Source of the DNA: CATOSP01 sp034422355
GTDB lineage: Bacteria > Chloroflexota > Dehalococcoidia > Lucifugimonadales > UBA3495
DNA length: 64,000 nucleotides
Assembly (NCBI GenBank): GCA_034422355.1
Contig: DAOUJS010000162.1
Location: forward strand, 1-64,000
Direction of reading: 5' to 3'
A program made the position numbers and the translations under genes. The notes under the pieces are model-generated. The model was not told where the DNA came from, did no database searches, and was given only the letters and a program-made list of their open reading frames with translations. Positions 41,492 through 50,090 of this stretch are shown here, piece after piece. The first letter of the stretch is position 1. Every line of letters begins with the position of its first letter.

Positions 41492-41839
41492 TTGCCGCAA
41501 GTCAGAGCAGTCGCAAAACAGATTGGTGCGTCCCAGAAGCGCCTGAAACCGATCCTGGACTCGGTGCGCGGTCAGTCAGTTGACGATGCGTTGAACACAT
41601 TGAGCCTGCTGACGTCTCCCTGGGCCAAAACCGTGGCTAAAGTGGTGGAGTCGGCGGCAGCCAATGCGGAAAACAACATGTTCATGATCCGGGACGAACT
41701 GAAGATCGTCCGTATCACGGCAGACCAGGCCAAGCCGTTGAAACGGTTCCGGCCGCGGGCCAGAGGAAGGATCGGACGGATCACCAAGCGAGCGAGCCAT
41801 ATCACGGTGGTCGTCGATGATATGGAGGAGGAGTTTTAG
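41492..41839 (+). CDS. rplV: 50S ribosomal protein L22
   Basis: A 115-residue L22 lining the exit tunnel. It has AVAKQIGASQKRLKPILDSVRG, VESAAANAENN, and the tunnel hairpin RFRPRARGRIGRITKRASHI. The start codon is TTG, 4 nt after rpsS. Confidence 0.96.
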   Translation: MPQVRAVAKQIGASQKRLKPILDSVRGQSVDDALNTLSLLTSPWAKTVAKVVESAAANAENNMFMIRDELKIVRITADQAKPLKRFRPRARGRIGRITKRASHITVVVDDMEEEF

Positions 41840-41842
41840 CTG

Positions 41843-42583
41843 ATGGGCCACAAGACTCACCCATACGGGTTTCGTCTCGGCATCATCAAAGACTGGAAGG
41901 CTCATTGGTTCGCGCCCAGCGCGGCGAGCTACAGGGCATTGGTGCTGGAAGACCTGAAACTTAGGGACAGTATCCGCGATGAGTACCGGATGTTCGCCGA
42001 TGCAGGAATCGCCCGGGTCGAGATCGACCGCGGGGCACAGGACGGAGTCATCAACATTCACTCGGCCCGTCCCGGTATCCTGATAGGCAGAGATGGCGAA
42101 CGGGTAAAAAACCTGCGCGCCAAGTTGGAGGCCATCACCAAGCGTCGTGTCCAACTGAACATTATCGAGATTGACCAACCCGAGATCAACGCCTACCTGG
42201 TAGCGCGCAACATTGCCGACCAACTGGAACGCCGGGTTGCCTACCGCCGCGCTATGCGCCAGGCGGCGCAGCGCGCCATGCAGGGAGGGGCCCAGGGCAT
42301 AAAGATAATGGTCAAGGGCCGCATATCCGGCTCGGAAATCGCCCGCGTCGAGAAATTGATGATGGGTCAGGTCCCGCTTCATACATTGCGGGCCGACATC
42401 GACTACGCCCTCGCGGAGGCCCACACCATCATGGGAAGGGTCGGTGTCAAAGTGTGGGTCTATCACGGGGAGATCCTTCCTCCACCTCCCGAGGAAGTCG
42501 AGGAACTGGATGAAATCGAAGTCACTGTCCAGGCCGGCGAAGAAGGCGATGAGTTGGATTTCCTTGAAGAGCCGGACCTTTAG
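41843..42583 (+). CDS. rpsC: 30S ribosomal protein S3
   Basis: A 246-residue S3 with an N-terminal KH domain (GRDGERVKNLRAKLE) and the mRNA-entry helicase segment around RRAMRQAAQRAMQGGAQGIK. The start MGHKTHPYGFRLGI is typical. The C-terminus is acidic (EEGDELDFLEEPDL), a mild extension. Confidence 0.97.
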   Translation: MGHKTHPYGFRLGIIKDWKAHWFAPSAASYRALVLEDLKLRDSIRDEYRMFADAGIARVEIDRGAQDGVINIHSARPGILIGRDGERVKNLRAKLEAITKRRVQLNIIEIDQPEINAYLVARNIADQLERRVAYRRAMRQAAQRAMQGGAQGIKIMVKGRISGSEIARVEKLMMGQVPLHTLRADIDYALAEAHTIMGRVGVKVWVYHGEILPPPPEEVEELDEIEVTVQAGEEGDELDFLEEPDL

Positions 42584-42611
42584 CCTCGTCAAGACTTAAA
42601 GGGAGCGCCTG

Positions 42612-43049
42612 ATGCTACAACCCAAACGCACCAAGTACAGGAAGATATTCCGCGGCCGCCGCAAAGGCGCCGCAACCAGCGGCAACCAGGTGGACTTCGG
42701 CGAGTTCGGCCTGAAGGCTATGGGTCCGGGCTGGATCACCGCCCGGCAGATAGAAGCTTCGCGTATCGCAGTAACGCGCCATCTGCGCAGGGGCGGCCAG
42801 GTCTGGGTCCGAGTATTCCCGGACAAGTCAGTGAGCAAGAAACCGGCCGAGACCCGCATGGGCGGCGGCAAAGCCGCGGTTGACCATTGGGTTGCGGTCG
42901 TGAAACCGGGACGTGTAATGTTCGAGGTTGCCGGAGTTGACCCACAGGTAGCCAGGGAAGCCCTCCGTCTCGCTTCCCATAAGCTGCCTATCCCTACCAA
43001 GATCGTTGACCGTCACCACGGTGCGGCCGATACGACACAGGCTGCTTAG
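42612..43049 (+). CDS. rplP: 50S ribosomal protein L16
   Basis: A 145-residue L16 near the A-site tRNA: MLQPKRTKYRKIFRGR, GLKAMGPGWITARQIEASR and KPAETRMGGGKAAVDHW. Normal length. Confidence 0.98.
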   Translation: MLQPKRTKYRKIFRGRRKGAATSGNQVDFGEFGLKAMGPGWITARQIEASRIAVTRHLRRGGQVWVRVFPDKSVSKKPAETRMGGGKAAVDHWVAVVKPGRVMFEVAGVDPQVAREALRLASHKLPIPTKIVDRHHGAADTTQAA

Positions 43050-43061
43050 GGACGCATTGCC

Positions 43062-43259
43062 ATGACGATTCAGGAGATCCGAAGTTTGACCGACGAACAA
43101 CTCCAGCAGGAGTTGGAGAAGACCCAGAGGGAATTGATGAACCTGCGGTTTAGCGCCGCCACCAATCAGTTGCCCGATTCCAACCAACCCAGGCTTGTTC
43201 GCAGGTCTATAGCGAGGTTGCTCACGGTCAAGCGGGAACGGGAACTGGTGGAGGGTTAG
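43062..43259 (+). CDS. rpmC: 50S ribosomal protein L29
   Basis: A 65-residue two-helix L29: IRSLTDEQLQQELEKTQREL, then LRFSAATNQL and RLLTVKRERE. Lies 12 nt after rplP. Confidence 0.95.
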   Translation: MTIQEIRSLTDEQLQQELEKTQRELMNLRFSAATNQLPDSNQPRLVRRSIARLLTVKRERELVEG

Positions 43260-43261
43260 GT

Positions 43262-43627
43262 TTGGCTAAGGAAAGGCGAAAAGTGCGCGTGGGATCGGTT
43301 GTGCGCACCAGGGTGGACAAGACCGCCGTGGTTGAGATGGTGTGGAAACAGCGGGACCGGCTTTACCGCAAACAGGTGCGGCGGGTGGCCAGGTTCATGG
43401 TCCATGATCCTCTGAACCAGTGCCAATTGGGCGATCTAGTGCGCATTCAAGAGACGCGCCCCATCTCCAAGACGAAGCACTGGCGACTGTTGGAGATCAT
43501 CGAGCGGAGACAGGTTGCCGAAGTCCGTCCCATCGAGCTGGAGGCAGATGCACAGGCGGCTGACGAAGTCGAAGAAGACCAGAACGGCGAATTAGAGGAC
43601 ACGGACGAACAGGACTTGCAGGAATGA
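43262..43627 (+). CDS. rpsQ: 30S ribosomal protein S17 with acidic C-terminal tail
   Basis: A 121-residue S17, clearly longer than the usual 80-90. The OB-fold core (RKVRVGSVVRTRVDKTAVVE, HDPLNQCQLGDLVRIQETRPISKTKHW) ends near residue 83. About 38 strongly acidic residues follow (ADEVEEDQNGELEDTDEQD). TTG start 2 nt after rpmC. It overlaps rplN by 4 nt. Confidence 0.95.
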   Translation: MAKERRKVRVGSVVRTRVDKTAVVEMVWKQRDRLYRKQVRRVARFMVHDPLNQCQLGDLVRIQETRPISKTKHWRLLEIIERRQVAEVRPIELEADAQAADEVEEDQNGELEDTDEQDLQE

Positions 43628-43992
43628 TCCAGACCTATACTCGGTTAACGGTAGCTGACAACAGCGGGGCCAAGGTTATCCGGTTGATCAACGTTCCCGG
43701 CAGCAGCCGCCGGAAGTTCGCCAGCCTGGGCGATGTGGTGGTCTGCAACGTGCGGGAAGCGGCGCCTAATTCCCCGGTGAGGAAGGGCGATGTGGTGCGA
43801 GCAGTGATAATCCGGCAGGCCCATGAATACGGGCGCCCAGACGGCACGTTCATCAGCTTCGATGATAATGCCGCCGTGCTGATCCTGGAGAACCAGCTTC
43901 CCAGGGGCACCCGTATATTTGGTCCGGTGGCCAGGGAACTGCGTGACCGGGGGTTCATGCGCATCATATCCTTGGCTTCGGAGGTGGTATAA
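43624..43992 (+). CDS. rplN: 50S ribosomal protein L14
   Basis: A 122-residue L14 at the subunit interface: MIQTYTRLTVADNSGAKVI, GDVVRAVIIRQ and GTRIFGPVARELRDRGFMRI. It overlaps rplX by 1 nt. Confidence 0.98.
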   Translation: MIQTYTRLTVADNSGAKVIRLINVPGSSRRKFASLGDVVVCNVREAAPNSPVRKGDVVRAVIIRQAHEYGRPDGTFISFDDNAAVLILENQLPRGTRIFGPVARELRDRGFMRIISLASEVV

Positions 43993-44312
43993 TGCGCATC
44001 CGGAGCGGCGATACTGTGCTGGTGATCTCCGGCAAAGAGAAAGGCAAAACCGGCCGGGTAGATCGTCAAGTAACCAAGGGCAACCGGGTGGTTGTGGAAG
44101 GTGTGAACCTCATCACCCGGCACGTCAGGCCAAGGCCCGGCGTCCGGCAATCGGGGCGCATCCAGCAGGAGGCCCCGGTCCACGTGTCCAATGTGGTGTT
44201 AATTTGCAACAAGTGCAACCGCCCAACCCGTCCCAGGATCGTGACGTTGGAAACCGGTGAAAGGGTGCGTGGCTGCCCGAAGTGCGAGGAAGTGATTGAC
44301 GATGCCCGATGA
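43992..44312 (+). CDS. rplX: 50S ribosomal protein L24
   Basis: A 106-residue L24 with the KOW motif (GDTVLVISGKEKGKTGRV) and VEGVNLITRHVRP. The C-terminal pair CNKCNRP...GCPKCEE looks like a four-Cys zinc site, as in many L24 proteins. Confidence 0.97.
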   Translation: MRIRSGDTVLVISGKEKGKTGRVDRQVTKGNRVVVEGVNLITRHVRPRPGVRQSGRIQQEAPVHVSNVVLICNKCNRPTRPRIVTLETGERVRGCPKCEEVIDDAR

Positions 44313-44988
44313 CGAACAGACCCAGGGTGGTGAACAGCAACAAGGAGGCCGGTCGCGGCGCAGGTCGAACCGGAGCGATGGTTCTTCCACGGGACAGACG
44401 GCAGTTGCGGAGGCCGATGCCCCTGGCGACGAGTCCCCTCCACCCCCACGGTTGCTTGAGATGTACCGGAATGAGATCGTTCCCGCCATGATGCGTGAAT
44501 TCGACCTGAGCAACCCAATGCAGGTGCCGCGCATCCAGAAGATTTCGGTGAACATCGGACTGGGCGAGGCACTGACTAATGGCCGGGCTATGGAAGCCGC
44601 TACCAGGGATCTGGCTACCATCACAGGACAGAAGCCGATCATCACCCGGGCCCGCAAGTCCATCGCCGGGTTCAAGATACGTGAGGGCAATCCCATCGGC
44701 ACCAGTGTGACTCTTCGGGGAGCCAGGATGTATCACTTCCTGGACAGGCTGATCAATATGTCGCTGCCCCGCATCAGGGATTTCCGGGGCATTCCCCGCC
44801 GGGGGTTTGACGGACGTGGGAACTTCTCGATAGGGATCCGGGAACAGATCATATTCCCGGAGATCGACTACAACCAGATAGACCGCCTACGCGGGCTGCA
44901 AATCACAATAGCTACCACGGCTCCGGATGACCGCCTGGCGGTTCGCCTGCTGGAGCTTTACGGGATGCCATTCGTACGCGAGGCGTAG
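44302..44988 (+). CDS. rplE: 50S ribosomal protein L5 with low-complexity N-terminal extension
   Basis: A 228-residue L5, about 45-50 residues longer than normal. The family start is at RLLEMYRNEIVPAMMREF, followed by NPMQVPRIQKISVNIGLGEA, TGQKPIITRARKSIAGFKIR and FPEIDYNQIDR. Ahead of it lies a Gln/Gly/Ser/Arg-rich then Pro-rich tail (GGEQQQGGRSRRRSNRS). It overlaps rplX by 11 nt. A TTG at 44296 could also start it. Confidence 0.95.
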   Translation: MPDDEQTQGGEQQQGGRSRRRSNRSDGSSTGQTAVAEADAPGDESPPPPRLLEMYRNEIVPAMMREFDLSNPMQVPRIQKISVNIGLGEALTNGRAMEAATRDLATITGQKPIITRARKSIAGFKIREGNPIGTSVTLRGARMYHFLDRLINMSLPRIRDFRGIPRRGFDGRGNFSIGIREQIIFPEIDYNQIDRLRGLQITIATTAPDDRLAVRLLELYGMPFVREA

Positions 44989-45081
44989 TCCTCGGCGTCC
45001 ATCGAGGGGCGGATCCCAACCGCCATATGCCGGCCGGCCCGCCGGTATAGGGTGAAGTATTTAGCGGTTAGGGGAAGCGTT

Positions 45082-45267
45082 TTGGCCAAGACTTCTAAAG
45101 TACAGAAATGGCTCAGAGAACCAAAGTTCCCGGGCCGCTGGCATAGCCGGTGCCACCGGTGCAACCGTCCACGGGCGTATATCCGTTACTTTGGCATCTG
45201 CCGTATATGCTTCCGGCAGTTGGCGCTAAACGGTGAGTTGCCCGGTGTGCGCAAGGCAAGCTGGTAG
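45082..45267 (+). CDS. rpsN: 30S ribosomal protein S14, zinc-binding (type Z)
   Basis: A 61-residue short S14 with the zinc site CHRC...CRIC. It reads MAKTSKVQKWLREPKFPGRW to ELPGVRKASW, full length for type Z. The TTG at 45082 is the start, after AGGGGAAG; the frame itself opens at 45052. Confidence 0.95.
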   Translation: MAKTSKVQKWLREPKFPGRWHSRCHRCNRPRAYIRYFGICRICFRQLALNGELPGVRKASW

Positions 45268-45284
45268 GCGGAAAGGGGAATACA

Positions 45285-45683
45285 GTGCCGGTTACCGACC
45301 CAGTAGCGGATATGCTTACCAGGATTCGTAATGCAATCCAGGTGCGTCACGAGTCTGTGATGATGCCCCACTCCAAGATGAAGCTGGCCATTGCCAGAAT
45401 TCTCAAGGAGGAGGGGTTTATCCGGGATTTCGATCATCCCAGGGGACAGAAACATCCTACCCTACGGCTGCACCTGACGTATCGCGAGCGGCGTGAGCCG
45501 GCCATCAGTGGCCTCAAGCGCGTTAGCAAGCCCGGACTGCGGGTGTACGTGGGCAAGGGGGAGATACCCCGGGTATACGGAGGCTTGGGGGTGGCCATCC
45601 TTTCGACGCCGGAGGGCGTCATGGCAGGCTACCAGGCCTGGCGCAAGGGCATAGGAGGGGAGTTGCTCTGTTATGTCTGGTAA
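45285..45683 (+). CDS. rpsH: 30S ribosomal protein S8
   Basis: A 132-residue S8: DPVADMLTRIRNAI, HSKMKLAIARILKEEGFI, and the C-terminal GVAILSTPEGVM, YQAWRKGIGGELLCYVW. GTG start after AAAGGGG. It overlaps rplF by 11 nt. Confidence 0.98.
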   Translation: MPVTDPVADMLTRIRNAIQVRHESVMMPHSKMKLAIARILKEEGFIRDFDHPRGQKHPTLRLHLTYRERREPAISGLKRVSKPGLRVYVGKGEIPRVYGGLGVAILSTPEGVMAGYQAWRKGIGGELLCYVW

Positions 45684-46263
45684 CAAGAATGGAAACGGAG
45701 AGAAAGCGGGCCGCACGCTGTCCCGCATCGGGCGCAAGCCCATTCCCATCCCTCTGGGGGTGGAGGTTGACATCAAGTACGGTGAGGTGACCGTCAAGGG
45801 ACCAATGGGGACCATGACGCAAACTTACCATCCTGAAGTCAAGGTTACGGTGGAGGATGGCGTAGTCATAGTGGAACGGCTTTCGGACCGGAAGTTCCAC
45901 CACTCCCTGCACGGGTTGACCCGCAGCCTTATATCCAACGCCGTGGTAGGGGTAACGGAGGGTTACACGCGGACTCTGGACTTGATGGGCGTTGGCTATC
46001 GCGTGCAGCAGGCGAACCAGGGAATCGTTCTCAACGTCGGGTATTCCCACCCGGTCGAGATACAGGCCTCCGAAGGCGTGACACTGGAGGTCGAGGGGAA
46101 CAACCGGGTACATGTCCGCGGGATAGACAAGCAGAAAGTCGGCGCCATGGCAGCCAAGATCCGCAAAGTCCGTCCGCCCAACGCCTATAAGGAGAAGGGG
46201 ATCAAATACCAGGAAGAGGTCCTTCACTTCAAGCCCGGGAAGGCCGCGGCACGCAAAGCCTAA
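45673..46263 (+). CDS. rplF: 50S ribosomal protein L6
   Basis: A 196-residue L6. The usual start SRIGRKPIPIPLGVEV appears after a 16-residue lead. RSLISNAVVGVTEGYTRTL, GVGYRVQ and VRPPNAYKEKGIKY are standard. Confidence 0.97.
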   Translation: MSGNKNGNGEKAGRTLSRIGRKPIPIPLGVEVDIKYGEVTVKGPMGTMTQTYHPEVKVTVEDGVVIVERLSDRKFHHSLHGLTRSLISNAVVGVTEGYTRTLDLMGVGYRVQQANQGIVLNVGYSHPVEIQASEGVTLEVEGNNRVHVRGIDKQKVGAMAAKIRKVRPPNAYKEKGIKYQEEVLHFKPGKAAARKA

Positions 46264-46301
46264 CCCGCTGGTTGCACGGAAGTTTTTGGGAGGGCGTTGC
46301 T

Positions 46302-46670
46302 GTGCCCAAGGATAAAAACGCACGAAAGCTGAGGATAGTACGGCACGCCAGAGTGCGAAGGAAGGTTTCCGGTACGCCGGAGCGGCCTCGCCTCTGCGTG
46401 TTTCGCAGTTCCCGCCACATATACTGCCAGGTGATTGACGACACCAGAGGCGAAACTCTCGTTTCCGCCTCAAGCGTTGAGGACATTGGGAATGATGGGA
46501 GCCCGGCTGGCCCCAAGACATCGGCCTCTGCGCTGGTTGGCAAGCGTGTGGCGGACCGAGCCCTGGCCAAGGGGATAAGCCAAGTGGTCTTCGACCGCGG
46601 CGGTTACAAATACCACGGCAGGGTCAAGGCTCTTGCTGAAGCCAGCCGGGAAGGCGGACTGAGATTCTGA
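46302..46670 (+). CDS. rplR: 50S ribosomal protein L18
   Basis: A 122-residue L18 binding 5S rRNA: RHARVRRKVSGTPERPRLCVF, SSRHIYCQVIDD and VVFDRGGYKYHGRVKALAEASREGGL. The GTG at 46302 after GGGAGGG is the start; the frame opens at 46272. Confidence 0.97.
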   Translation: MPKDKNARKLRIVRHARVRRKVSGTPERPRLCVFRSSRHIYCQVIDDTRGETLVSASSVEDIGNDGSPAGPKTSASALVGKRVADRALAKGISQVVFDRGGYKYHGRVKALAEASREGGLRF

Positions 46671-46739
46671 TGGCTCCCCTGCACAGGTTCCGGGCAACGC
46701 CATTGACATCTGTCCCATCGAGAAAGGTATAGGCCCTTT

Positions 46740-47267
46740 ATGGTTTTTGCGCGCGACAGAGGAAGACCACCCAGACAGCGTGAGGAAGATACCGGAGGGA
46801 TGCAGGAGCGGGTAGTCTATACCCGTCGCATCGCCAAAGTGGTCAAGGGCGGCAGGCGGTTGCGATTCAACGCCTTGGTGGTGGTGGGAGATGGACAAGG
46901 GCAGGTGGGGGCAGGCTTGGGCAAAGCCCTGGTGATTCCCGATGCTGTGAGAAAGGGTAACGCCATCGGCCGGCGGAATATGGTCAACGTCCCGCTCAAG
47001 GGAAACACCATTCCTCACCAGATAACGGTCAAGAAGGGCGCGACCATCATCGTCCTGAAACCGGCGCGGGAGGGCACCGGAATAATTGCGGCCGGCGCGA
47101 TGAGGGCGATGCTGGAACTGGGTGGGGTAAGGGATGTGGTGGGCAAGTCCCTCGGATCCCGGAACCCGATCAACATCGTCTACGCCACTCTGGATGCCCT
47201 TCGCCAACTAAAGGACCCGGAGGTCGAAGTGGCCCGCCGTGTCAACCGCACGAACCGGACCGCCTGA
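46740..47267 (+). CDS. rpsE: 30S ribosomal protein S5
   Basis: A 175-residue S5: QERVVYTRRIAKVVKGGRRL, GDGQGQVGAGLGKALVIPDA, and GIIAAGAMRAMLELGGVRDV with KSLGSRNPINIVYATLDAL. Important for decoding fidelity and mRNA unwinding. Confidence 0.98.
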   Translation: MVFARDRGRPPRQREEDTGGMQERVVYTRRIAKVVKGGRRLRFNALVVVGDGQGQVGAGLGKALVIPDAVRKGNAIGRRNMVNVPLKGNTIPHQITVKKGATIIVLKPAREGTGIIAAGAMRAMLELGGVRDVVGKSLGSRNPINIVYATLDALRQLKDPEVEVARRVNRTNRTA

Positions 47268-47285
47268 TCTCGGGAGCGAATAAGC

Positions 47286-47471
47286 ATGGCTGACTTGAAG
47301 ATAACCTGGAAGAAGAGCTGTATCGGAAAGCCCCAGAACCAGCGGAGGATTATCAAATCCCTTGGGTTGCGGCGGCTGAATCACTCAGTTATACATTCTG
47401 ACACGCCCACGATACGCGGAATGGTAAACAAGGTTTCCCACCTGGTAGTTGTGGAGGAACTGGACGGCTAG
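47286..47471 (+). CDS. rpmD: 50S ribosomal protein L30
   Basis: A 61-residue L30: LKITWKKSCIGKPQNQRRII, LGLRRLNHSVIHSDTPTIRGM, VNKVSHLVVVEE. Typical size and place. Confidence 0.97.
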   Translation: MADLKITWKKSCIGKPQNQRRIIKSLGLRRLNHSVIHSDTPTIRGMVNKVSHLVVVEELDG

Positions 47472-47580
47472 AGCCGTCGGCAACCGTACTTCGTGGGCTT
47501 TCCCCCGTCGGTCGCATTTGCCTTGAAACCTGTTCTCTGAGACCGGGGAATTGTCCACTATTCGGCAAGGAGTCACCCCA

Positions 47581-48024
47581 ATGATGGAACATCAACTGGC
47601 CCCGCCGCGAGGGGCCAGGAAATCTCGCAAACGCATCGGCCGCGGCGATGCCGCCGGGCAGGGGAGCACCGCCGGGCGTGGTCAGAAGGGGCAAAAGTCC
47701 CGGTCAGGCCGCGGGCCTCGAGTCGGATTCGAGGGCGGGCAGTTGCCCATTATCAAGGGTTTGCCCATGCGTCGCGGTTTCAACAACAAGTTCAAGACCC
47801 ATTACTCTCTGGTGAAACTCCAGTCTCTAGACCTGTTTGAAGAGGGAGACCGAATAACGCCAGAGTTGCTTCTGGATAAAGGATGCGTCCGGGACCTCAG
47901 ACAACCGGTCAAGATTGTGGGTGGCGGTGAGATTACCAAGGCCGTCACGGTGGCTGCGCACAAATTCACCCGCTCGGCGCGGGAGAAGATCGAGGCGGCC
48001 AGGGGAAGTGTGGAGGAACTCTAG
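47581..48024 (+). CDS. rplO: 50S ribosomal protein L15
   Basis: A 147-residue L15. The basic, glycine-rich N-terminus (RKSRKRIGRGDAAGQGSTAG) and FEGGQLPIIKGLPMRRGF are diagnostic. AGGAG 8 nt before the ATG at 47581 sets the start; the frame opens 30 nt earlier. Confidence 0.97.
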   Translation: MMEHQLAPPRGARKSRKRIGRGDAAGQGSTAGRGQKGQKSRSGRGPRVGFEGGQLPIIKGLPMRRGFNNKFKTHYSLVKLQSLDLFEEGDRITPELLLDKGCVRDLRQPVKIVGGGEITKAVTVAAHKFTRSAREKIEAARGSVEEL

Positions 48025-48029
48025 ACCTC

Positions 48030-49358
48030 ATGTTAACCGCGGAGACCCAGGGGGCGCGCTTTCCGCGTTTGCTCCAAGCTACTATCGACGCTTTCAGTCT
48101 TCCTGACCTTCGGGCGAAGATACTGTTTACCCTGGCGATCCTGGCTCTGTACCGGTTCACGGCCCATATACCAATGCCGGGAATCGACCAGGTCCAGTTG
48201 GACAACCTCTTCCGCAACAACGACCTGCTGGGATTCTTGGACCTGTTCAGCGGCGGCGCATTACGACGCATGAGTATCGTCGCACTTGGTGTCTTTCCCT
48301 ACATCACCGCGTCCATAGTGATGCAGTTGCTCACGCCGGTCATTCCAAGCCTTCAGGAGATGTCCCGAGAAGGTGAAGCCGGCCGGGCCAAGATAAATCA
48401 GATCACCCACTGGATCACAGTGCCTATTGCACTGGCCCAGGGCTATGGTCAGTTAGCACTGCTCCAACAGAGCCAGGTGATCACCTTCGTGGGCTTTACC
48501 GGAGTACAACTACTGCCCACTGTCGCCGCCCTGGTGTCCATCGTGGCGGGCACCATGTTCCTGGTTTGGCTGGGCGAACTGATTACCGAGCGGGGTATCG
48601 GGAACGGTATCTCCCTGATAATCTTTGCCGGAATCGTTGCCGGTTTCCCCGGACTACTGAACCAGGGGTTTCTGGACCGGGACAATGTTCTCGGCATCGG
48701 GTTCTTCGCCATTATCGGGCTTCTCATAATCGCGCTGATCGTCATGTTCAATGAAGCCCATCGGCGCATTCCAGTTCAGTATGGGAGGAGCATCTTCCGC
48801 GGTGGAAGGATGTACCGTCAAAGCGGGGCGACCTATCTGCCCCTGCGGATTAACTCCGCCGGGATGATCCCCCTTATCTTCGCATTTTCCATTGTGATCC
48901 TCCCTGGGACTGTCGCCACATACTTCGCCACAAGTACCGGAGTGGTGGGAGATGTTGCCCGTTTCTTCGCCGACCTGCTCGTCCCGACTTCTCCACTGTA
49001 CTGGGTGATGGTTTTTGTCCTGGTGGTGATCTTCACCTTCTTCTATACGCTGGTGGTCTTCAACCAGCAGAATCTGGCAGAGAACCTTCAGCGCAATGGA
49101 GGATTCGTTCTGGGGATAAGACCGGGCCGCCCGACTCAGGACTACCTTAACCGGGTCATCGTCCGAATAACGATGGGCGGGGCGCTGTTCCTGGGATTCG
49201 TTGCCATCGTCCCTTATTTAGCGTCGCTGGTGACGGGAGTACAGGCCATCTCGTTGAGCAGCACGAGCCTGCTGATAATGGTCGGCGTCGGGCTGGACAC
49301 GATGCGCCAACTGGAGGCCCAGTTGATGATGCGCAACTACGAAGGGTTCTTGAGATAA
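48030..49358 (+). CDS. secY: Preprotein translocase subunit SecY
   Basis: A 442-residue channel subunit with about ten membrane helices. IPMPGID, GGALRRMSIVALGVFPYITASIVMQLL, SREGEAGRAKINQ and the cytoplasmic loop RRIPVQYGRS (needed for SecA and ribosome contact) are present. It follows rplO in the spc section. Confidence 0.98.
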   Translation: MLTAETQGARFPRLLQATIDAFSLPDLRAKILFTLAILALYRFTAHIPMPGIDQVQLDNLFRNNDLLGFLDLFSGGALRRMSIVALGVFPYITASIVMQLLTPVIPSLQEMSREGEAGRAKINQITHWITVPIALAQGYGQLALLQQSQVITFVGFTGVQLLPTVAALVSIVAGTMFLVWLGELITERGIGNGISLIIFAGIVAGFPGLLNQGFLDRDNVLGIGFFAIIGLLIIALIVMFNEAHRRIPVQYGRSIFRGGRMYRQSGATYLPLRINSAGMIPLIFAFSIVILPGTVATYFATSTGVVGDVARFFADLLVPTSPLYWVMVFVLVVIFTFFYTLVVFNQQNLAENLQRNGGFVLGIRPGRPTQDYLNRVIVRITMGGALFLGFVAIVPYLASLVTGVQAISLSSTSLLIMVGVGLDTMRQLEAQLMMRNYEGFLR

Positions 49359-49359
49359 G

Positions 49360-50034
49360 TTGGCCGAAGGATTTCGACTAGTGCTTTTCGGCCCGCCCGG
49401 GGCAGGCAAGGGGACCCAGGCGCAACTCTTGGTGGACCAGCTTGGAGTTCCGCACATCGGTTCCGGCGACCTGTTCCGTCACCACCTGCGGGAGGAGACT
49501 CCCCTCGGTCTCCGCGCCGCCGAGTACATGAGACAAGGGCTGCTAGTTCCGGATGACCTTACCATCGACATCATTCTCGAAAGAGTGATGGCCATCAACA
49601 GTGAAGAAGGATTCATGCTGGATGGGTTCCCACGCAACCGGCGCCAGGCCGAGGTGCTGGATGAGGCGCTGGACCGCAGGTCTCGCGCCCTCGACAAGGT
49701 TGTGTACATAGACGTTCCGGAAGGTGAACTGCTCAGAAGGTTGGCAGGACGCTTCAGTTGCCAGGAATGTCAAGCGCCCCACAGCATTCCCCAAGACCCT
49801 TCCGCTGGGGAGAGTGATACTGCTCCGTCCGTCGGGTGTGACCGTTGTGGCGGCGAGTTGTACCAACGGGAGGATGACCGTCCGGAAGCGATCAGGAAAC
49901 GAATCGAGGTTTACCAAGCTGAGACTCTGCCGGTGTTGGGATATTATAGAGATAGAGGTATCCTGGTAGAGGTTTCCGGTACGGACAGCGTGGATGGCGT
50001 GAACCAGAAGGTACTGGTCGCACTTGGCCGTTAA
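49360..50034 (+). CDS. adk: Adenylate kinase, zinc-LID type
   Basis: A 224-residue ATP:AMP phosphotransferase. P-loop GPPGAGKGTQ at residues 9-18, GDLFRHHLREETPLG, and DGFPRNRRQAEVL. The LID carries four cysteines (CQEC...CDRC) separated by a longer than usual insert. TTG start 1 nt after secY. Confidence 0.97.
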   Translation: MAEGFRLVLFGPPGAGKGTQAQLLVDQLGVPHIGSGDLFRHHLREETPLGLRAAEYMRQGLLVPDDLTIDIILERVMAINSEEGFMLDGFPRNRRQAEVLDEALDRRSRALDKVVYIDVPEGELLRRLAGRFSCQECQAPHSIPQDPSAGESDTAPSVGCDRCGGELYQREDDRPEAIRKRIEVYQAETLPVLGYYRDRGILVEVSGTDSVDGVNQKVLVALGR

Positions 50035-50090
50035 ACCCATGGTCCAGGCTCCAGGGTTTGATATAAATCTCATTACAGGGTAGAATAGAA

